64,000 bases of DNA from G963677325 sp963677325 (GCA_963677325.2 CAXXGM010000014.1:248001-312000); one strand, 5' to 3'; counted from the stretch's first letter, positions 17,601 to 26,692 are shown. The notes: a model not told the origin generated them from the sequence alone. A program made the numbers and translations.

Positions 17601-19547
17601 GTGAATGCCTTTTCTTTAAAGATTATATTGCCTTTCATTTTTTTTGTGACAGAAACCCTATTTAATCCTTATGGGGTATTCGGTCAGGTTAGCATTCATG
17701 ATAATAATTTAAGATCTGCTAAATCTACCAGGATTGATTCTTTCCCAAAACATTTAGAGCCTGAATTTGAAGGAATTCCGATCCGGCTTCCCCTCGCAAG
17801 CCATTATAGTAAAGATGCAATCCAAAACGACAGCATTCAAAAAAACCGCAGTTTTTTCCAATATCAGGCGGATAATTTTTTTAACAGCAAACTATTTTCA
17901 CTTCTATTGGCCAACGGAAGCAGTGCAAAAAATCTCATGGAGGTAAACAGTTCATCCTATTTTGAACTATATGCAGGAAAGAAAATAGCATCTATCCGAT
18001 TTAAACAACTGGATGTCTTTGGCCCCACATTTCAGGATACGACCATGGTTGGCAAAAGCTGGGCTTCAAAAGCAGGAAATGCTATTCACGTAAAGACCAT
18101 GGAAAGAAAACTGAGGAACCAATTACTTTTCTCAGTCGGCCAATTCGTTCAGCCAGGATTAATGGCTGATAATGAAAAAATTATTCGTGACCTTCCTTAC
18201 ATCAGGGATGTCTCCATCCTTTTGTCCCCATCAGAATATTTTAAAGATGAAGTCAACGTACTCCTATTAATCAAGGAAAGATTTGAGTATGGTTTTATTG
18301 TTGACATAGATCTTCCAAGATCCGAGGTGGAGGTTTATGATGATAATATGTTTGGAATCGGGCACCAGTTTAAGGCCAAAATGGTGCATCATCAGATCGA
18401 AGAACCAAACTGGGGAGGTGAATTAAATTATTCTTTCAGTGATCTTGGTGTTAAATTTTTAAATGGTGAAATTGATTTAATAAATACTTTCAGAAAATCA
18501 GGAATAGCAATGTCCATTGACAAGAAATTTATATCCTCAGAAATCAAAAATGCAGGAGGCTTATTATTTCAGCGAATTTCAAGAGATTCTTATTTCACTC
18601 CCTATGCTATCAATAAAGTAGATACAGCCGTTTCCTATTTAAACGCGGAAGCATGGTTTGGTCATTCATTCGCTAACCGGAAGGAGAATTCGATCTGGGG
18701 TATCCCCACTCTCTCAGGAAGATATTATAAGCAGAGGTTTTTTGCCCCATTTGAAAACTCAGAACGAGGAATGATCAAAAGTCATGATTTCATCTTGGCT
18801 TCACTGGGATTCAGTAGACGCAATCTATTCAAAAACAATCTTGTCTATGGCTATGGAATTACGGAAGATATCCCATATGGCCGGTATTTTGAAATAGCTT
18901 CAGGAATAGACTTTACAAAAACAGACAATCGTCTGTATGCTCACCTGCTTTATTCAAAGGCAAACATTCTCAGTGGTGGAAGTTATATCAGCGGATCATT
19001 TGGAATTGGGGGATTCCTAAGAAATTCAGCCTTTGAGCAAGGGACACTGAAGTTTAATCTGAATTATTTCTCTAAACTTATATTTGTAAATAAGAATCCT
19101 TACCGGAATTTTATAAACATTGAATTACTGAGCGGTATTAACAGGTATTGGGATGAATACCTGAGTATTAATCGCTATTATGGCTTAAGGGATTTCCGGT
19201 CTCTAGATGTTATGGGAACAAGTAGACTGAAAATAAACATGGAATCAGTTCATTTTTTAAACTGGAATTATCACGGTTTCAGATTTGCTCAATATTTTTA
19301 TGGTGACTGTGCCTTTATATCGGATAATATTAACAGATTATTCAAAGATAACTTTTATACGGGAGTAGGGATTGGTTTACGCGTTCATAACGAATCATTA
19401 GTTTTCAGAGTTTTTGAGCTAAGGTTAAGCTGGTTTCCCATTGTACCGAATGATCAGAATATACTTAAATTTAAAATCTTTACTCAATCAAAATCAACTT
19501 TTGAAGATTTTCTTGGAAGGAAACCACAGGAAATTAATTATCAATAA
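17601..19547 (+). CDS. BamA/TamA-like outer-membrane beta-barrel protein
   Basis: 648 residues starting at GTG (no in-frame ATG precedes the signal peptide LKIILPFIFFVTETLFNPYGVFGQ). Residues ~120-240 look POTRA-like (KIASIRFKQLDVFGP, LMADNEKIIRDLPYIRDVSILL). The rest alternates aromatic and polar residues as in a 16-strand barrel (SGSFGIGGFLRNSAF, GVGIGLRVHNESLVFRVFELRLSW). Such Omp85-superfamily proteins insert or translocate proteins or lipids at the outer membrane. It is too short and has too few POTRA domains for BamA itself. The partner is unknown. It stands alone, closed by a strong terminator. Confidence 0.75.
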   Translation: MNAFSLKIILPFIFFVTETLFNPYGVFGQVSIHDNNLRSAKSTRIDSFPKHLEPEFEGIPIRLPLASHYSKDAIQNDSIQKNRSFFQYQADNFFNSKLFSLLLANGSSAKNLMEVNSSSYFELYAGKKIASIRFKQLDVFGPTFQDTTMVGKSWASKAGNAIHVKTMERKLRNQLLFSVGQFVQPGLMADNEKIIRDLPYIRDVSILLSPSEYFKDEVNVLLLIKERFEYGFIVDIDLPRSEVEVYDDNMFGIGHQFKAKMVHHQIEEPNWGGELNYSFSDLGVKFLNGEIDLINTFRKSGIAMSIDKKFISSEIKNAGGLLFQRISRDSYFTPYAINKVDTAVSYLNAEAWFGHSFANRKENSIWGIPTLSGRYYKQRFFAPFENSERGMIKSHDFILASLGFSRRNLFKNNLVYGYGITEDIPYGRYFEIASGIDFTKTDNRLYAHLLYSKANILSGGSYISGSFGIGGFLRNSAFEQGTLKFNLNYFSKLIFVNKNPYRNFINIELLSGINRYWDEYLSINRYYGLRDFRSLDVMGTSRLKINMESVHFLNWNYHGFRFAQYFYGDCAFISDNINRLFKDNFYTGVGIGLRVHNESLVFRVFELRLSWFPIVPNDQNILKFKIFTQSKSTFEDFLGRKPQEINYQ

Positions 19548-19574
19548 AAAACCCTGCCACATGACAGGGTTTTT
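19546..19574. terminator. Intrinsic terminator, bidirectional
   Basis: AAAAACCCTG / CAGGGTTTTT stem with 8-nt loop, overlapping the stop codon of the barrel gene; can also end the minus-strand gene 19629-20987. Confidence 0.88.
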
Positions 19575-19628
19575 GAAATCAATGAAATGGTAAAAGAAAA
19601 TCACAAATTAAAACTAAAAATCTTTTTA

Positions 19629-20987
19629 TTACTCCAACTTTTCTAAAATATCTTCAGACTTTTTCTGATAATATCCATGCTGTTGAACTATCTTTTTAAA
19701 CTGTTTGATTGCTTTTTCGCGTTCATTTCGGTTCAGATAACAAAGTCCAATATACCATTCTGATTGCTCAACAAAAAGATTATCACCTTGTCTGATTACA
19801 TCATTGAACGAATGAATGGCAGCTTCATAATTTCCTTTTATCTGCTGGATAGATCCGGTATAAAAATTCCCGATTACATTTTCGCGATCATTTTTTAATA
19901 CATCTGAAAACAGAAGCAGAGCTGAATCATAATCCTTTTCATTCATTCTCATTATTGCGCGGTTAACCAGATTATCTTCCGAAAGGTTAGCGGAACGGCT
20001 GACTCCTATATTTGATTGAAAAGGCTGATAAAAATCATTATATAATTGCTCGTTTGACAAGGAATTCTCTCTGAAAGTGACATTAAGTCCAATTAGAAGG
20101 ATGATTGAAGCTGCGGCATACCAGATCGTTTTATTTAATCTTGGAGCAGTGACTCCTCTCTTTTGAGCATCATCCCGTATCTCTGAGTCTTTAATTTTAT
20201 TCAGTTCTTTTCGAAGCAGGATAACATCCCTCTCCCCTATAGCCTCATTAATCTCATTGCAGATTTTTACATCTTTCATCAATCCTGCATTGATTAACAT
20301 TTCTTCTTCAAAAGATTCTCTGGAAGCATCCTCAAGCTCATTGGACAGATAGTTCTCTATATCTTCAATCGAGCGTGTATGAGACGATTCATTTTCACAA
20401 ATTCCGGCAAGATCAGAGCGGAGTTGAATAATATCTTTTTCGACAATGGCCAGGTTAACTTCTTTATATAGCCGGACATCATCTCTAAGATTTGGATTGA
20501 CCAACAAATCCTCCTCTATATTAGAAACGAATTTTTCATCTAATTCGCCGTCAATAAAATCTTCTAAATCCTCAAAACTGTAATTATGGGCAGAAACGTT
20601 TTTGGTTATAAATTGTAAATTATTTCTCAGATTTATAATATCATGTTCGGCTATAGCCTTTTGAATATCATTAAAAATCAATTCCTCCTCCTCAGAAAGT
20701 AAATAAGACTCACTCTCAATAATTTCCTCTTCAGGACGATATACCTCATGAATGGTTTCCTTTGAAGATACTGAATGATTTCTCAGATGAACTTTTTGAA
20801 GAAAATTACCAATACGATCCAGATTTTCATCCCTGATATCAAGATTGACGTATTCTTTCTTTTCATCAGCCAGATCGAATTGGATTTGATCATCTTTAGT
20901 CGGGTATTTTAATTTATCTTCTTCCTTTGAGGCATTTTCTTTGTCGCTCTTTTTTTTCATAATATTTCTTTTTAACAAGGAATCCAT
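19629..20987 (-). CDS. Membrane protein with three 69-residue anti-sigma-like modules and C-terminal TPRs
   Basis: 452 residues. The cytoplasmic half carries a module repeated at an exact 69-residue period: FNDIQKAIAEHDIINLRNNL (105), YKEVNLAIVEKDIIQLRSDL (174) and CNEINEAIGERDVILLRKEL (243). Between them lie FEDLEDFIDGEL (138) and IEDIENYLSNEL (207), each followed by an acidic helix and N-P/A-x-L. These segments resemble the N-terminal domain of Bacteroidota anti-sigma proteins (no zinc ligands). One transmembrane helix lies at ~287-304, then TPRs at ~340-450. Downstream of a sigma factor on the same strand, so it may be its regulator. The start could be Met10 (20960). Confidence 0.7.
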   Translation of the reverse strand: MDSLLKRNIMKKKSDKENASKEEDKLKYPTKDDQIQFDLADEKKEYVNLDIRDENLDRIGNFLQKVHLRNHSVSSKETIHEVYRPEEEIIESESYLLSEEEELIFNDIQKAIAEHDIINLRNNLQFITKNVSAHNYSFEDLEDFIDGELDEKFVSNIEEDLLVNPNLRDDVRLYKEVNLAIVEKDIIQLRSDLAGICENESSHTRSIEDIENYLSNELEDASRESFEEEMLINAGLMKDVKICNEINEAIGERDVILLRKELNKIKDSEIRDDAQKRGVTAPRLNKTIWYAAASIILLIGLNVTFRENSLSNEQLYNDFYQPFQSNIGVSRSANLSEDNLVNRAIMRMNEKDYDSALLLFSDVLKNDRENVIGNFYTGSIQQIKGNYEAAIHSFNDVIRQGDNLFVEQSEWYIGLCYLNRNEREKAIKQFKKIVQQHGYYQKKSEDILEKLE

Positions 20988-21266
20988 TCTTGGGACTCAC
21001 TTCATTTTGGATTTCACTCTCTTTGATATTTAATACGAAATCCCATCAAAAGGTTACCCACCAAAATGCGTTTTTTTATACTGTAAAGAATTTATTTACT
21101 ATAGATAATTTGAAAAAGAAGCCTGTAATCAAAATTATCCCCAAATTAAATTCTTGTAAGAAATTATCTCAAAAAAAAGTATTAGAGTTGATGCAGGGAA
21201 ACAAGACTTTTGTTGATCTTTAAACATTTAAGAAGAATACAGTCCCGGCTAATGCATCTTCTTCTT

Positions 21267-21837
21267 TTAAATAATTTTTTTGTAATTGATATCCTGCTTA
21301 ATACTGGTTACAAGATATTCCTTGCATTTGAATTTTCGCTTTTTTACGTATTTCTCACTATTGAAACCCATTATCTGGGCAATTTGTTTGAGTGGAGTCT
21401 TATCAAAGAATAGCTGTAAAAGTTTTTGACAGTCGCTGCCCAGCATTTGAAAGTGTTTCTGATACAGCTTATAACGTTCATTCTTGTCTGCTGCTTCCAT
21501 GAAGTCATGATCATATTCATTCTCGTAGGAAGAATTGTCCAGGATCAAATCCTTTTCATTTTTTTGGCGAGATAAATTCTTGTACCAAAGATACTTGCAT
21601 ATTGCAAATAAATAAGTTTCAAAAGAACAATTCAGAACAAGTTCATTGGCCTTAAGCTTTCGATATATTACAATAACTGCCTCCTGAAAAATATCACTTG
21701 CATCGTCATCATCTCCATTATTCCGTTTTTATATATAAGTTTACCTTATAATAAAAGCATTTGTAGATGTGCTGCAAAATTACATTATCATTTCTCAGAA
21801 TTCCATTAAGTAGTTCTTCGTTAGAGTAATTAATCAT
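21267..21837 (-). pseudogene. ECF-type sigma-70 factor with a frameshift
   Basis: From ATG 21837 the frame reads MINYSNEELLNGILRNDN and stops after NLYIKTE. The next frame continues without a break as NGDDDDASDIFQEAVIVIY, a typical sigma region 2, then region 4 with helix-turn-helix TPLKQIAQIMGFNSEKYV. Removing one A from the five-A tract at 21726-21730 (T on the plus strand) joins both into a ~189-residue sigma factor. Only the second half is seen as an ORF (21267-21548, TTG start). Candidate promoter boxes on the minus strand are TAAATTTG (21899-21906) and TACGTTTG (21921-21928). Neighbours are the anti-sigma-like protein and the CHAT protease. Confidence 0.8.
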
Positions 21838-22004
21838 AGGATCTTTCAATATTGATTTTACCCAAAATGCATAAAATGGGGCCCCATATTCACCACAACA
21901 AATTTAAAAAACAGTTTTCACAAACGTAGTAAATATATTTAACTAAATGATCAGAATTTTACCTGATAAATTAATAATTCTTAGTTCTTAGTTCTTAATT
22001 TAAA

Positions 22005-22188
22005 TATATGAAATGAAATAAGGTCGTATTTTAGATTGACAAATTTTATTTTAAAATTGAATTCCATTTTGTTATATTATGTAAGTTCTCTTTAAAAAAG
22101 CCGTGGCGAACCGGGTACGAACCGAATACGGACTTAATACGAGGAGAGTCCCTGTAAAATTTAGCTATATTATTGTTAAATAAAAAGA
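22005..22188 (+). repeat. Dispersed ~185-bp non-coding repeat, copy A
   Basis: Very similar along its length to 58972-59158 in the same orientation. Shared blocks include TATATGAAATGAAATA, TTCTCTTTAAAAAAGCCG and ACGAACCGAATACGGACTTA. It lies between the sigma gene start and the CHAT stop codon, in a 387-bp gene-free stretch. No ORF. Could be a small mobile element, an RNA or a regulatory segment. Confidence 0.75.
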
Positions 22189-22224
22189 GATTGTCAAATA
22201 CGCCAGCAGTTTATTATCATTACT

Positions 22225-23529
22225 TCATAATTTTTTTACTTTGGATTTTTTTTTCTTTAAAGATGTGTAAATTTTTTCTGAGAGAATAATAACAAGAATA
22301 AAAACAATCACACCAATTAAGTATTTTGTTTTAGCATGATATAAAGGATTCTGATCTCCAATCGAAACATATCCCAGCCAATAATACGGGTGAGCATGAA
22401 GGGGATCTGCAGATCGAATGTGCTCAATTTTAGCTTTTCTTAATGCTTCATCTTTGGAATAACCATTTTTAAGATATTTATAAAAATCAATCATCAGTTT
22501 GGCGCTAGATTCATCTTCAACACTCCATAAAGTCATCAGAATGGATGGACAGCCGGCATATAGAAACGCCCGTGCAAGGCTCATGACTCCTTCTCCTTTT
22601 GCCAGGTGGCCTGATCCAGTATTACAGGCGCTTAAAACTGTAAGCCTGGATTTTATATTCATATTGTAAATTTCATAGGTATTCAGGGCCGCATCCCGAT
22701 TCTTAGTATCAGAAGCAAAAAGGAGTTTTGAATACATCGGTAAACTATCATTAATAACGGTATGCATGGCAAGATGAAGAATATCAAAATCCCGGGTTTC
22801 CTGCATAAAATTCACTTTGGTAGCCATTTCGTCAGCAAAAATTCTGGAATCAAACAACCTGGAAATGCCTTCCGCTTCCATTTTGGCCCCTGGCAGAGGC
22901 AATAAGTGTTCGCTATCAGGGTCATTCACGTGGTTTATTTCAATAGTATATTTTGGCACAAATGCGCCTAATTCCTTATTAGCCTTTTTGTTATTATTCA
23001 GATAATAATAAAGCAATGTGGCGGAGTAAGAATATGAGATCGCATGATCATAAATAAGATATTTTAATTGCCTGAAATCCATTTTTGCAGTGTCAGGTAC
23101 CGAGGTTAAAAAAGCGTCAAAAGGCAGATAAGATAATTTACCGTCAGGAACTATAATTAATCTAAAGCCTTCCACCTGAGATGCAAAAGGAGAAATAAGC
23201 AAATTATACAAATTGTAGGCATTAGTGGAATATAATTTATAATCACACTTTCGGGTATTATATACAGATCCCCCTTTTAAAAATTGCAAGACGGTATTAA
23301 TGGATTTTTGATAGGTAGTGTCAATTTCTTTTTTATAGACTTTAAAATCATTTTTTGTCACAAGAAATGAAATTATTTTCCCTTTCTCTTTCAATTTCGG
23401 TTCACGTACGACATATTCTACAAAAGCTTCCCTTGGCTTCAATTTTTCCTGTATTTCTTCCAGTGAAACAACAAGATTCGCGTACTTAAAACCATAATAT
23501 TTAGGATATTGTTTTTTCGAAAAGAGCAA
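22225..23529 (-). CDS. CHAT-domain protease part of a split TPR-CHAT protein
   Basis: Caspase-like CHAT peptidase segment (434 residues as an ORF). The catalytic His is in DILHLAMHTVIND and the Cys in LTVLSACNTGSGHLAKGEG, followed by SLARAFLYAGCPSILMTLW, so the dyad is intact. A C-terminal transmembrane helix (YLIGVIVFILVIILSEKIY) is followed by a lysine-rich tail, so the protease should be membrane-tethered. The apparent start MLFSKKQ is a by-product of a frameshift; the true frame comes in from upstream at the A tract 23512-23517. Confidence 0.85.
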   Translation of the reverse strand: MLFSKKQYPKYYGFKYANLVVSLEEIQEKLKPREAFVEYVVREPKLKEKGKIISFLVTKNDFKVYKKEIDTTYQKSINTVLQFLKGGSVYNTRKCDYKLYSTNAYNLYNLLISPFASQVEGFRLIIVPDGKLSYLPFDAFLTSVPDTAKMDFRQLKYLIYDHAISYSYSATLLYYYLNNNKKANKELGAFVPKYTIEINHVNDPDSEHLLPLPGAKMEAEGISRLFDSRIFADEMATKVNFMQETRDFDILHLAMHTVINDSLPMYSKLLFASDTKNRDAALNTYEIYNMNIKSRLTVLSACNTGSGHLAKGEGVMSLARAFLYAGCPSILMTLWSVEDESSAKLMIDFYKYLKNGYSKDEALRKAKIEHIRSADPLHAHPYYWLGYVSIGDQNPLYHAKTKYLIGVIVFILVIILSEKIYTSLKKKKSKVKKL

Positions 23530-23660
23530 TTAGTTTTGCATATGATTGTTCAAGTGTAAAAATTTTTGTCTTCCACAAATCCATTTTCGGTAAATCTTTC
23601 TTAGCCTTTGTATTTTCTTCAAAAACAAAGTTTTTATATGCGGCAATTTCACTCTTTAAC

Positions 23661-25097
23661 TCAGTCTCTTTTTTGGATAAGGCTGTCAGGGATTCCCCCA
23701 AATTGCTTCGCCTGCATATTTCTGACCATTGTAAGGAAATCGGTAGAACGGCTACGTTCTGAAAATTCAAACGCTTGCTCGAAATATTTCCTTTCATGTG
23801 TTAATTCAAATAATTTTTCAGCGGCATCAATTGCCCCTAAATAATATGAGTGTTCGTTCTCTGCAAGAAAAAGTCGGCTCTCCTGGTTAAGATATCCGGT
23901 TCTAATCAAATGAATCACAGTATTCGAAAGTTGATATACCGCTAATGCATCTTTTAAATATTTAATACAATCGCTTTTATCACCCTCGTTTTCTTCCAAC
24001 TCAGAAAGTTCGCTTAAAGCCTCGGCTTTATTTTTAAGAGTTACTAAAAATTGTGTTTTATCAATTGTATTTTCAACCTTAGGGTTCTCTGAAATTTTCA
24101 AATCTGTATATCCCGGAGTAATAGAACAGAGTGCGTTTTGATAATACTGAAGCGCTGAAAGAATATTCCTTATTTTTGCATCAAGGAATTGATTAAGATT
24201 AGAGGTTGTTTGGGATCGCTTCTGATAGACCTGACCGATTTTATTCAGGCATGCCGAATAAGAAGCATTGTTGCTCCCGCTTGTTATAAAAATATGTTGT
24301 TTAGCTTTTTCAAAGTTATCAAGAGCTTTATCAAATTCGTTCAGGTCAAGATAAACCTGTCCCAGATTATTAAAGATTTGTTCTTTGCCAGAATAATTCG
24401 GACCATGGTCACGTTCCATTACTTTCAAGGCCGTGTTATAACACTCAATACTTTTAGGAAAGTCTTTCTGCTTATAAACAATATATCCTCTTAGTATCCA
24501 TTTAATATAGTCTTTAAGATATTTGGTTGAAATAGTAAACGCTTTATTATTATATTCGAGAGCTTTGGTATAATTGAGATTTACCGCATAAAACGAACAA
24601 AAATTGTTCAGTAGAGATTCATATTCATAAGAATTAGTATGGTTCAGTCGTAGGAAAATCCGATCTGCATTTTCGTAATATGATCGAGCTTTTTCCATAT
24701 CACTATTTTTAAAGTAACAATTGGCAAGATTAACCTGGACAGAGGCAAGTCTCATCAATTCAGATTTTCCTTGCCGTGAATAGATTGCTTCTGCTTTTAA
24801 ATAATAATTAATTGCCTTATCGTAAAGAGCCAATTGAACATTGATAGTCCCAATATTTGCAAGGATATTGGCCATCATTATTGAGTCGACAGAATGCTCA
24901 ATATATATTTTTTGAAATAAGTTCAATGATTCGTCATAGTTCCCTCTTACAAGTGAATTCCAAGCCTTATCGAATGCCTGTTGAGCCGAAGTTGAAGGAG
25001 ATGTAGGAATTGCATTAACCCGATTGTTGAAAGAAAGAAAAAGTAACAGTAAAAGAAGTTGACTGTTGAAGAAGTAATTGAAGCTGAATCTTTTCAT
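23661..25097 (-). CDS. Signal peptide and TPR part of the split TPR-CHAT protein
   Basis: I place the start at ATG 25097 (MKRFSFNYFFNSQLLLLLLF, then a cleavable signal ending VNA); the ORF is open further upstream to 25148 but that extension is poly-Phe and unlikely. At least eight TPR-like helical pairs follow (for example GNYDESLNLFQKIY, YDKAINYYLKAEAIYSRQGK, FDKALDNFEKAKQHI). TPRs in this family usually recognise a partner and control the CHAT protease. The ORF ends by frameshift at 23661. No consensus housekeeping promoter was found upstream. Confidence 0.85.
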   Translation of the reverse strand: MKRFSFNYFFNSQLLLLLLFLSFNNRVNAIPTSPSTSAQQAFDKAWNSLVRGNYDESLNLFQKIYIEHSVDSIMMANILANIGTINVQLALYDKAINYYLKAEAIYSRQGKSELMRLASVQVNLANCYFKNSDMEKARSYYENADRIFLRLNHTNSYEYESLLNNFCSFYAVNLNYTKALEYNNKAFTISTKYLKDYIKWILRGYIVYKQKDFPKSIECYNTALKVMERDHGPNYSGKEQIFNNLGQVYLDLNEFDKALDNFEKAKQHIFITSGSNNASYSACLNKIGQVYQKRSQTTSNLNQFLDAKIRNILSALQYYQNALCSITPGYTDLKISENPKVENTIDKTQFLVTLKNKAEALSELSELEENEGDKSDCIKYLKDALAVYQLSNTVIHLIRTGYLNQESRLFLAENEHSYYLGAIDAAEKLFELTHERKYFEQAFEFSERSRSTDFLTMVRNMQAKQFGGIPDSLIQKRD

Positions 25098-25306
25098 TAG
25101 TTTAGTGTTATTTCTTATTCCTATTTTAAAGAAAAAGAAAAAAATCAATTTTTCTACAACTATATTTGATTTTTTAGTTCTTTGATAATTAGCTAATTAA
25201 CTAAATATTTAATTTTTTATAGAAAATTTTTGTGATTTAAGGGTAACCTTTTGCTTATTAATGGTATTAAGAGAAAAAGAAAATTATTAAATTAAAACTT
25301 ATAGTT

Positions 25307-25462
25307 ATGAAAAATTTTGCAGATCTTAAATTAGATGTTCTATCAAATGAAGAATTAATGGCAGTCAGAGGCGGTGATGCTCCCGTAGATCCTATCATCA
25401 TAAGAAAACCTGCCGGTTCTACTTTTAGTATTTCTTCAACCACAACAACCCCTAAAAAGTAA
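25307..25462 (+). CDS. Small peptide with double-glycine leader, candidate secreted or modified peptide precursor
   Basis: 51 residues: MKNFADLKLDVLSNEELMAV, then RGGDAP and a core rich in Pro, Ser and Thr ending STTTTPKK. The leader pattern (L-x-L-x-x-L-S-x-E-E-L-x-x-V-x-GG) is that of Bacteroidota natural-product/bacteriocin-type precursors cut after GG. The core has no Cys and several Ser and Thr. The gene diverges from the TPR-CHAT gene (210 bp between starts) and was too short for routine ORF lists. No TAnnTTTG box is correctly placed upstream, so a special sigma factor could be used. No peptide transporter is in the window. Confidence 0.75.
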   Translation: MKNFADLKLDVLSNEELMAVRGGDAPVDPIIIRKPAGSTFSISSTTTTPKK

Positions 25463-25513
25463 ATAGGATTAATTAATCCGTATTTTGCTTTAGATGCTGT
25501 AATTTCTATTTCC

Positions 25514-26692
25514 TCAAGAATCTGTTTGATTGCTTTTCTTTTTAAGCAATACTTTTTTTCGAGGACCTTGGAACAAATTATAGCATCTAAAGCTGCATGG
25601 TATTGACCCATTAAACAGCTCTATTTTCATCGAGGGTTTTAAACCAATACTTTTTAGTCCCTCCACTGATCCGGAAAGCACCCATGCTTCGTATCCGGCG
25701 AATTTATTTTTAAATCGATTCCCTATTTCGGTATATAAATTTTCAATTGATTGGGGTATAATTCTTTCTCCATAAGGAGGATTTGTTATAATGATTCCAT
25801 TATCAAATGGTGGATCAAGCTTATTAATATCCTGTACTTTCACCTCAATTAATTTGGATAGACCAGCATTTTTTATATTGGCTCTTGCAATTGAAATGTT
25901 CTTCACCGAAATATCAGATCCTTCAATTTTACCCGTAAACTCAGTTTCATACTCCCGGTTGTAAATATCGGCAAAGAGATTCTCATCAAAATCAGGCCAT
26001 CGTTCAAATCCGAAAGATTTCCTGTACATACCCGGAGGAATACCTTGAGCAATCATGGCAGCCTCAATCAATAATGTTCCAGAACCACACATCGGATCAA
26101 GGAAACTTTTTTCGCCCCGCCAACCAGAAAGCAGGATCATTCCTGCAGCCAATACTTCATTTAAGGGAGCTTCACCCTGACCCACCCGGTATCCTCTTTT
26201 GTGAAGAGATTCTCCGGAACTGTCAAGAGAAAGAATACAATGATTGTCCATTAAATGAACATTGATACGTACATCAGGATCGGATGTATTTACAGATGGT
26301 CTTTTCCCGGTAACTTCACGAAAGTGATCTGCAATGGCATCCTTAACTTTAAGTGAAGCATACATTGTATTCACAAAAGTTTCAGATTGAACGGTACTGT
26401 CAATTGCGAAAGTTTTTCCTAATGCAAGATAATCAGTCCACTTCACTTTTTTAGCAAAGTTATAAAGTTGCTCCTTCTTTGTCACTTCGAATTCTGCAAC
26501 AGGTTTTAAAATCCTCACGGCGGTTCTAAGGAGAAAATTGGCTTTATATAAAGTTTCCTGGTCTCCCAAAAAAGAGACAGCCCTTCTTTCCACAGAAACA
26601 GATTCGGCACCAAGGGCGATTAATTCATCTGCCAAGACCTGTTCAAGTCCGGCAAACGTTTTGGCAACCATTTTAAACTTATTTACAGGCAT
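25514..26692 (-). CDS. THUMP-domain SAM methyltransferase, RlmL-like (23S rRNA G-N2)
   Basis: 392 residues: an N-terminal THUMP domain (~45-155) that binds RNA, then a class I methyltransferase with FLDPMCGSGTLLIEAA for SAM binding and TNPPYGERI, the NPPY catalytic motif of N2-guanine methylation. Matches the first half of E. coli RlmL or the stand-alone YpsC type. The last ~20 residues are lysine-rich and atypical. Two starts are possible (26692 or MVAKTFAG at 26671). A TATTTTTG box at 26737-26744 lies upstream. Convergent with the small peptide gene. Confidence 0.88.
   Translation of the reverse strand: MPVNKFKMVAKTFAGLEQVLADELIALGAESVSVERRAVSFLGDQETLYKANFLLRTAVRILKPVAEFEVTKKEQLYNFAKKVKWTDYLALGKTFAIDSTVQSETFVNTMYASLKVKDAIADHFREVTGKRPSVNTSDPDVRINVHLMDNHCILSLDSSGESLHKRGYRVGQGEAPLNEVLAAGMILLSGWRGEKSFLDPMCGSGTLLIEAAMIAQGIPPGMYRKSFGFERWPDFDENLFADIYNREYETEFTGKIEGSDISVKNISIARANIKNAGLSKLIEVKVQDINKLDPPFDNGIIITNPPYGERIIPQSIENLYTEIGNRFKNKFAGYEAWVLSGSVEGLKSIGLKPSMKIELFNGSIPCSFRCYNLFQGPRKKVLLKKKSNQTDS

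Larger units (their letters stand above)
22225..25097 (-). pseudogene. TPR-CHAT protease gene interrupted by two frameshifts
   Basis: Three frames on one strand together make one normal TPR-CHAT protein. The TPR frame ends with GGIPDSLIQKRD; a short middle frame (within 23501-23797) carries KKETELKSEIAAYKN to AKLIALFEK; the third frame is the CHAT domain from QYPKYYGFKYANL. Dropping one A in each six-A tract (23669-23674 and 23512-23517) restores a continuous ~955-residue protein. The same type of error affects the sigma gene. Either gene decay, slippage-based switching or sequence error; long A tracts in neighbouring genes are intact. Confidence 0.8.

Noticed and set aside
20990..21223. 77-residue plus-strand frame between the sigma and anti-sigma-like genes
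   Set aside because: Basic, low-complexity product in AT-rich gap DNA with no start signal; no support.
23661..23680. Programmed -1 ribosomal frameshift on A AAA AAG in the TPR-CHAT gene
   Set aside because: The zero-frame codons are CAA AAA AGA, not the slippery phase, and the frame needed is +1; no stem-loop was evident. Left as decay, slippage or error.
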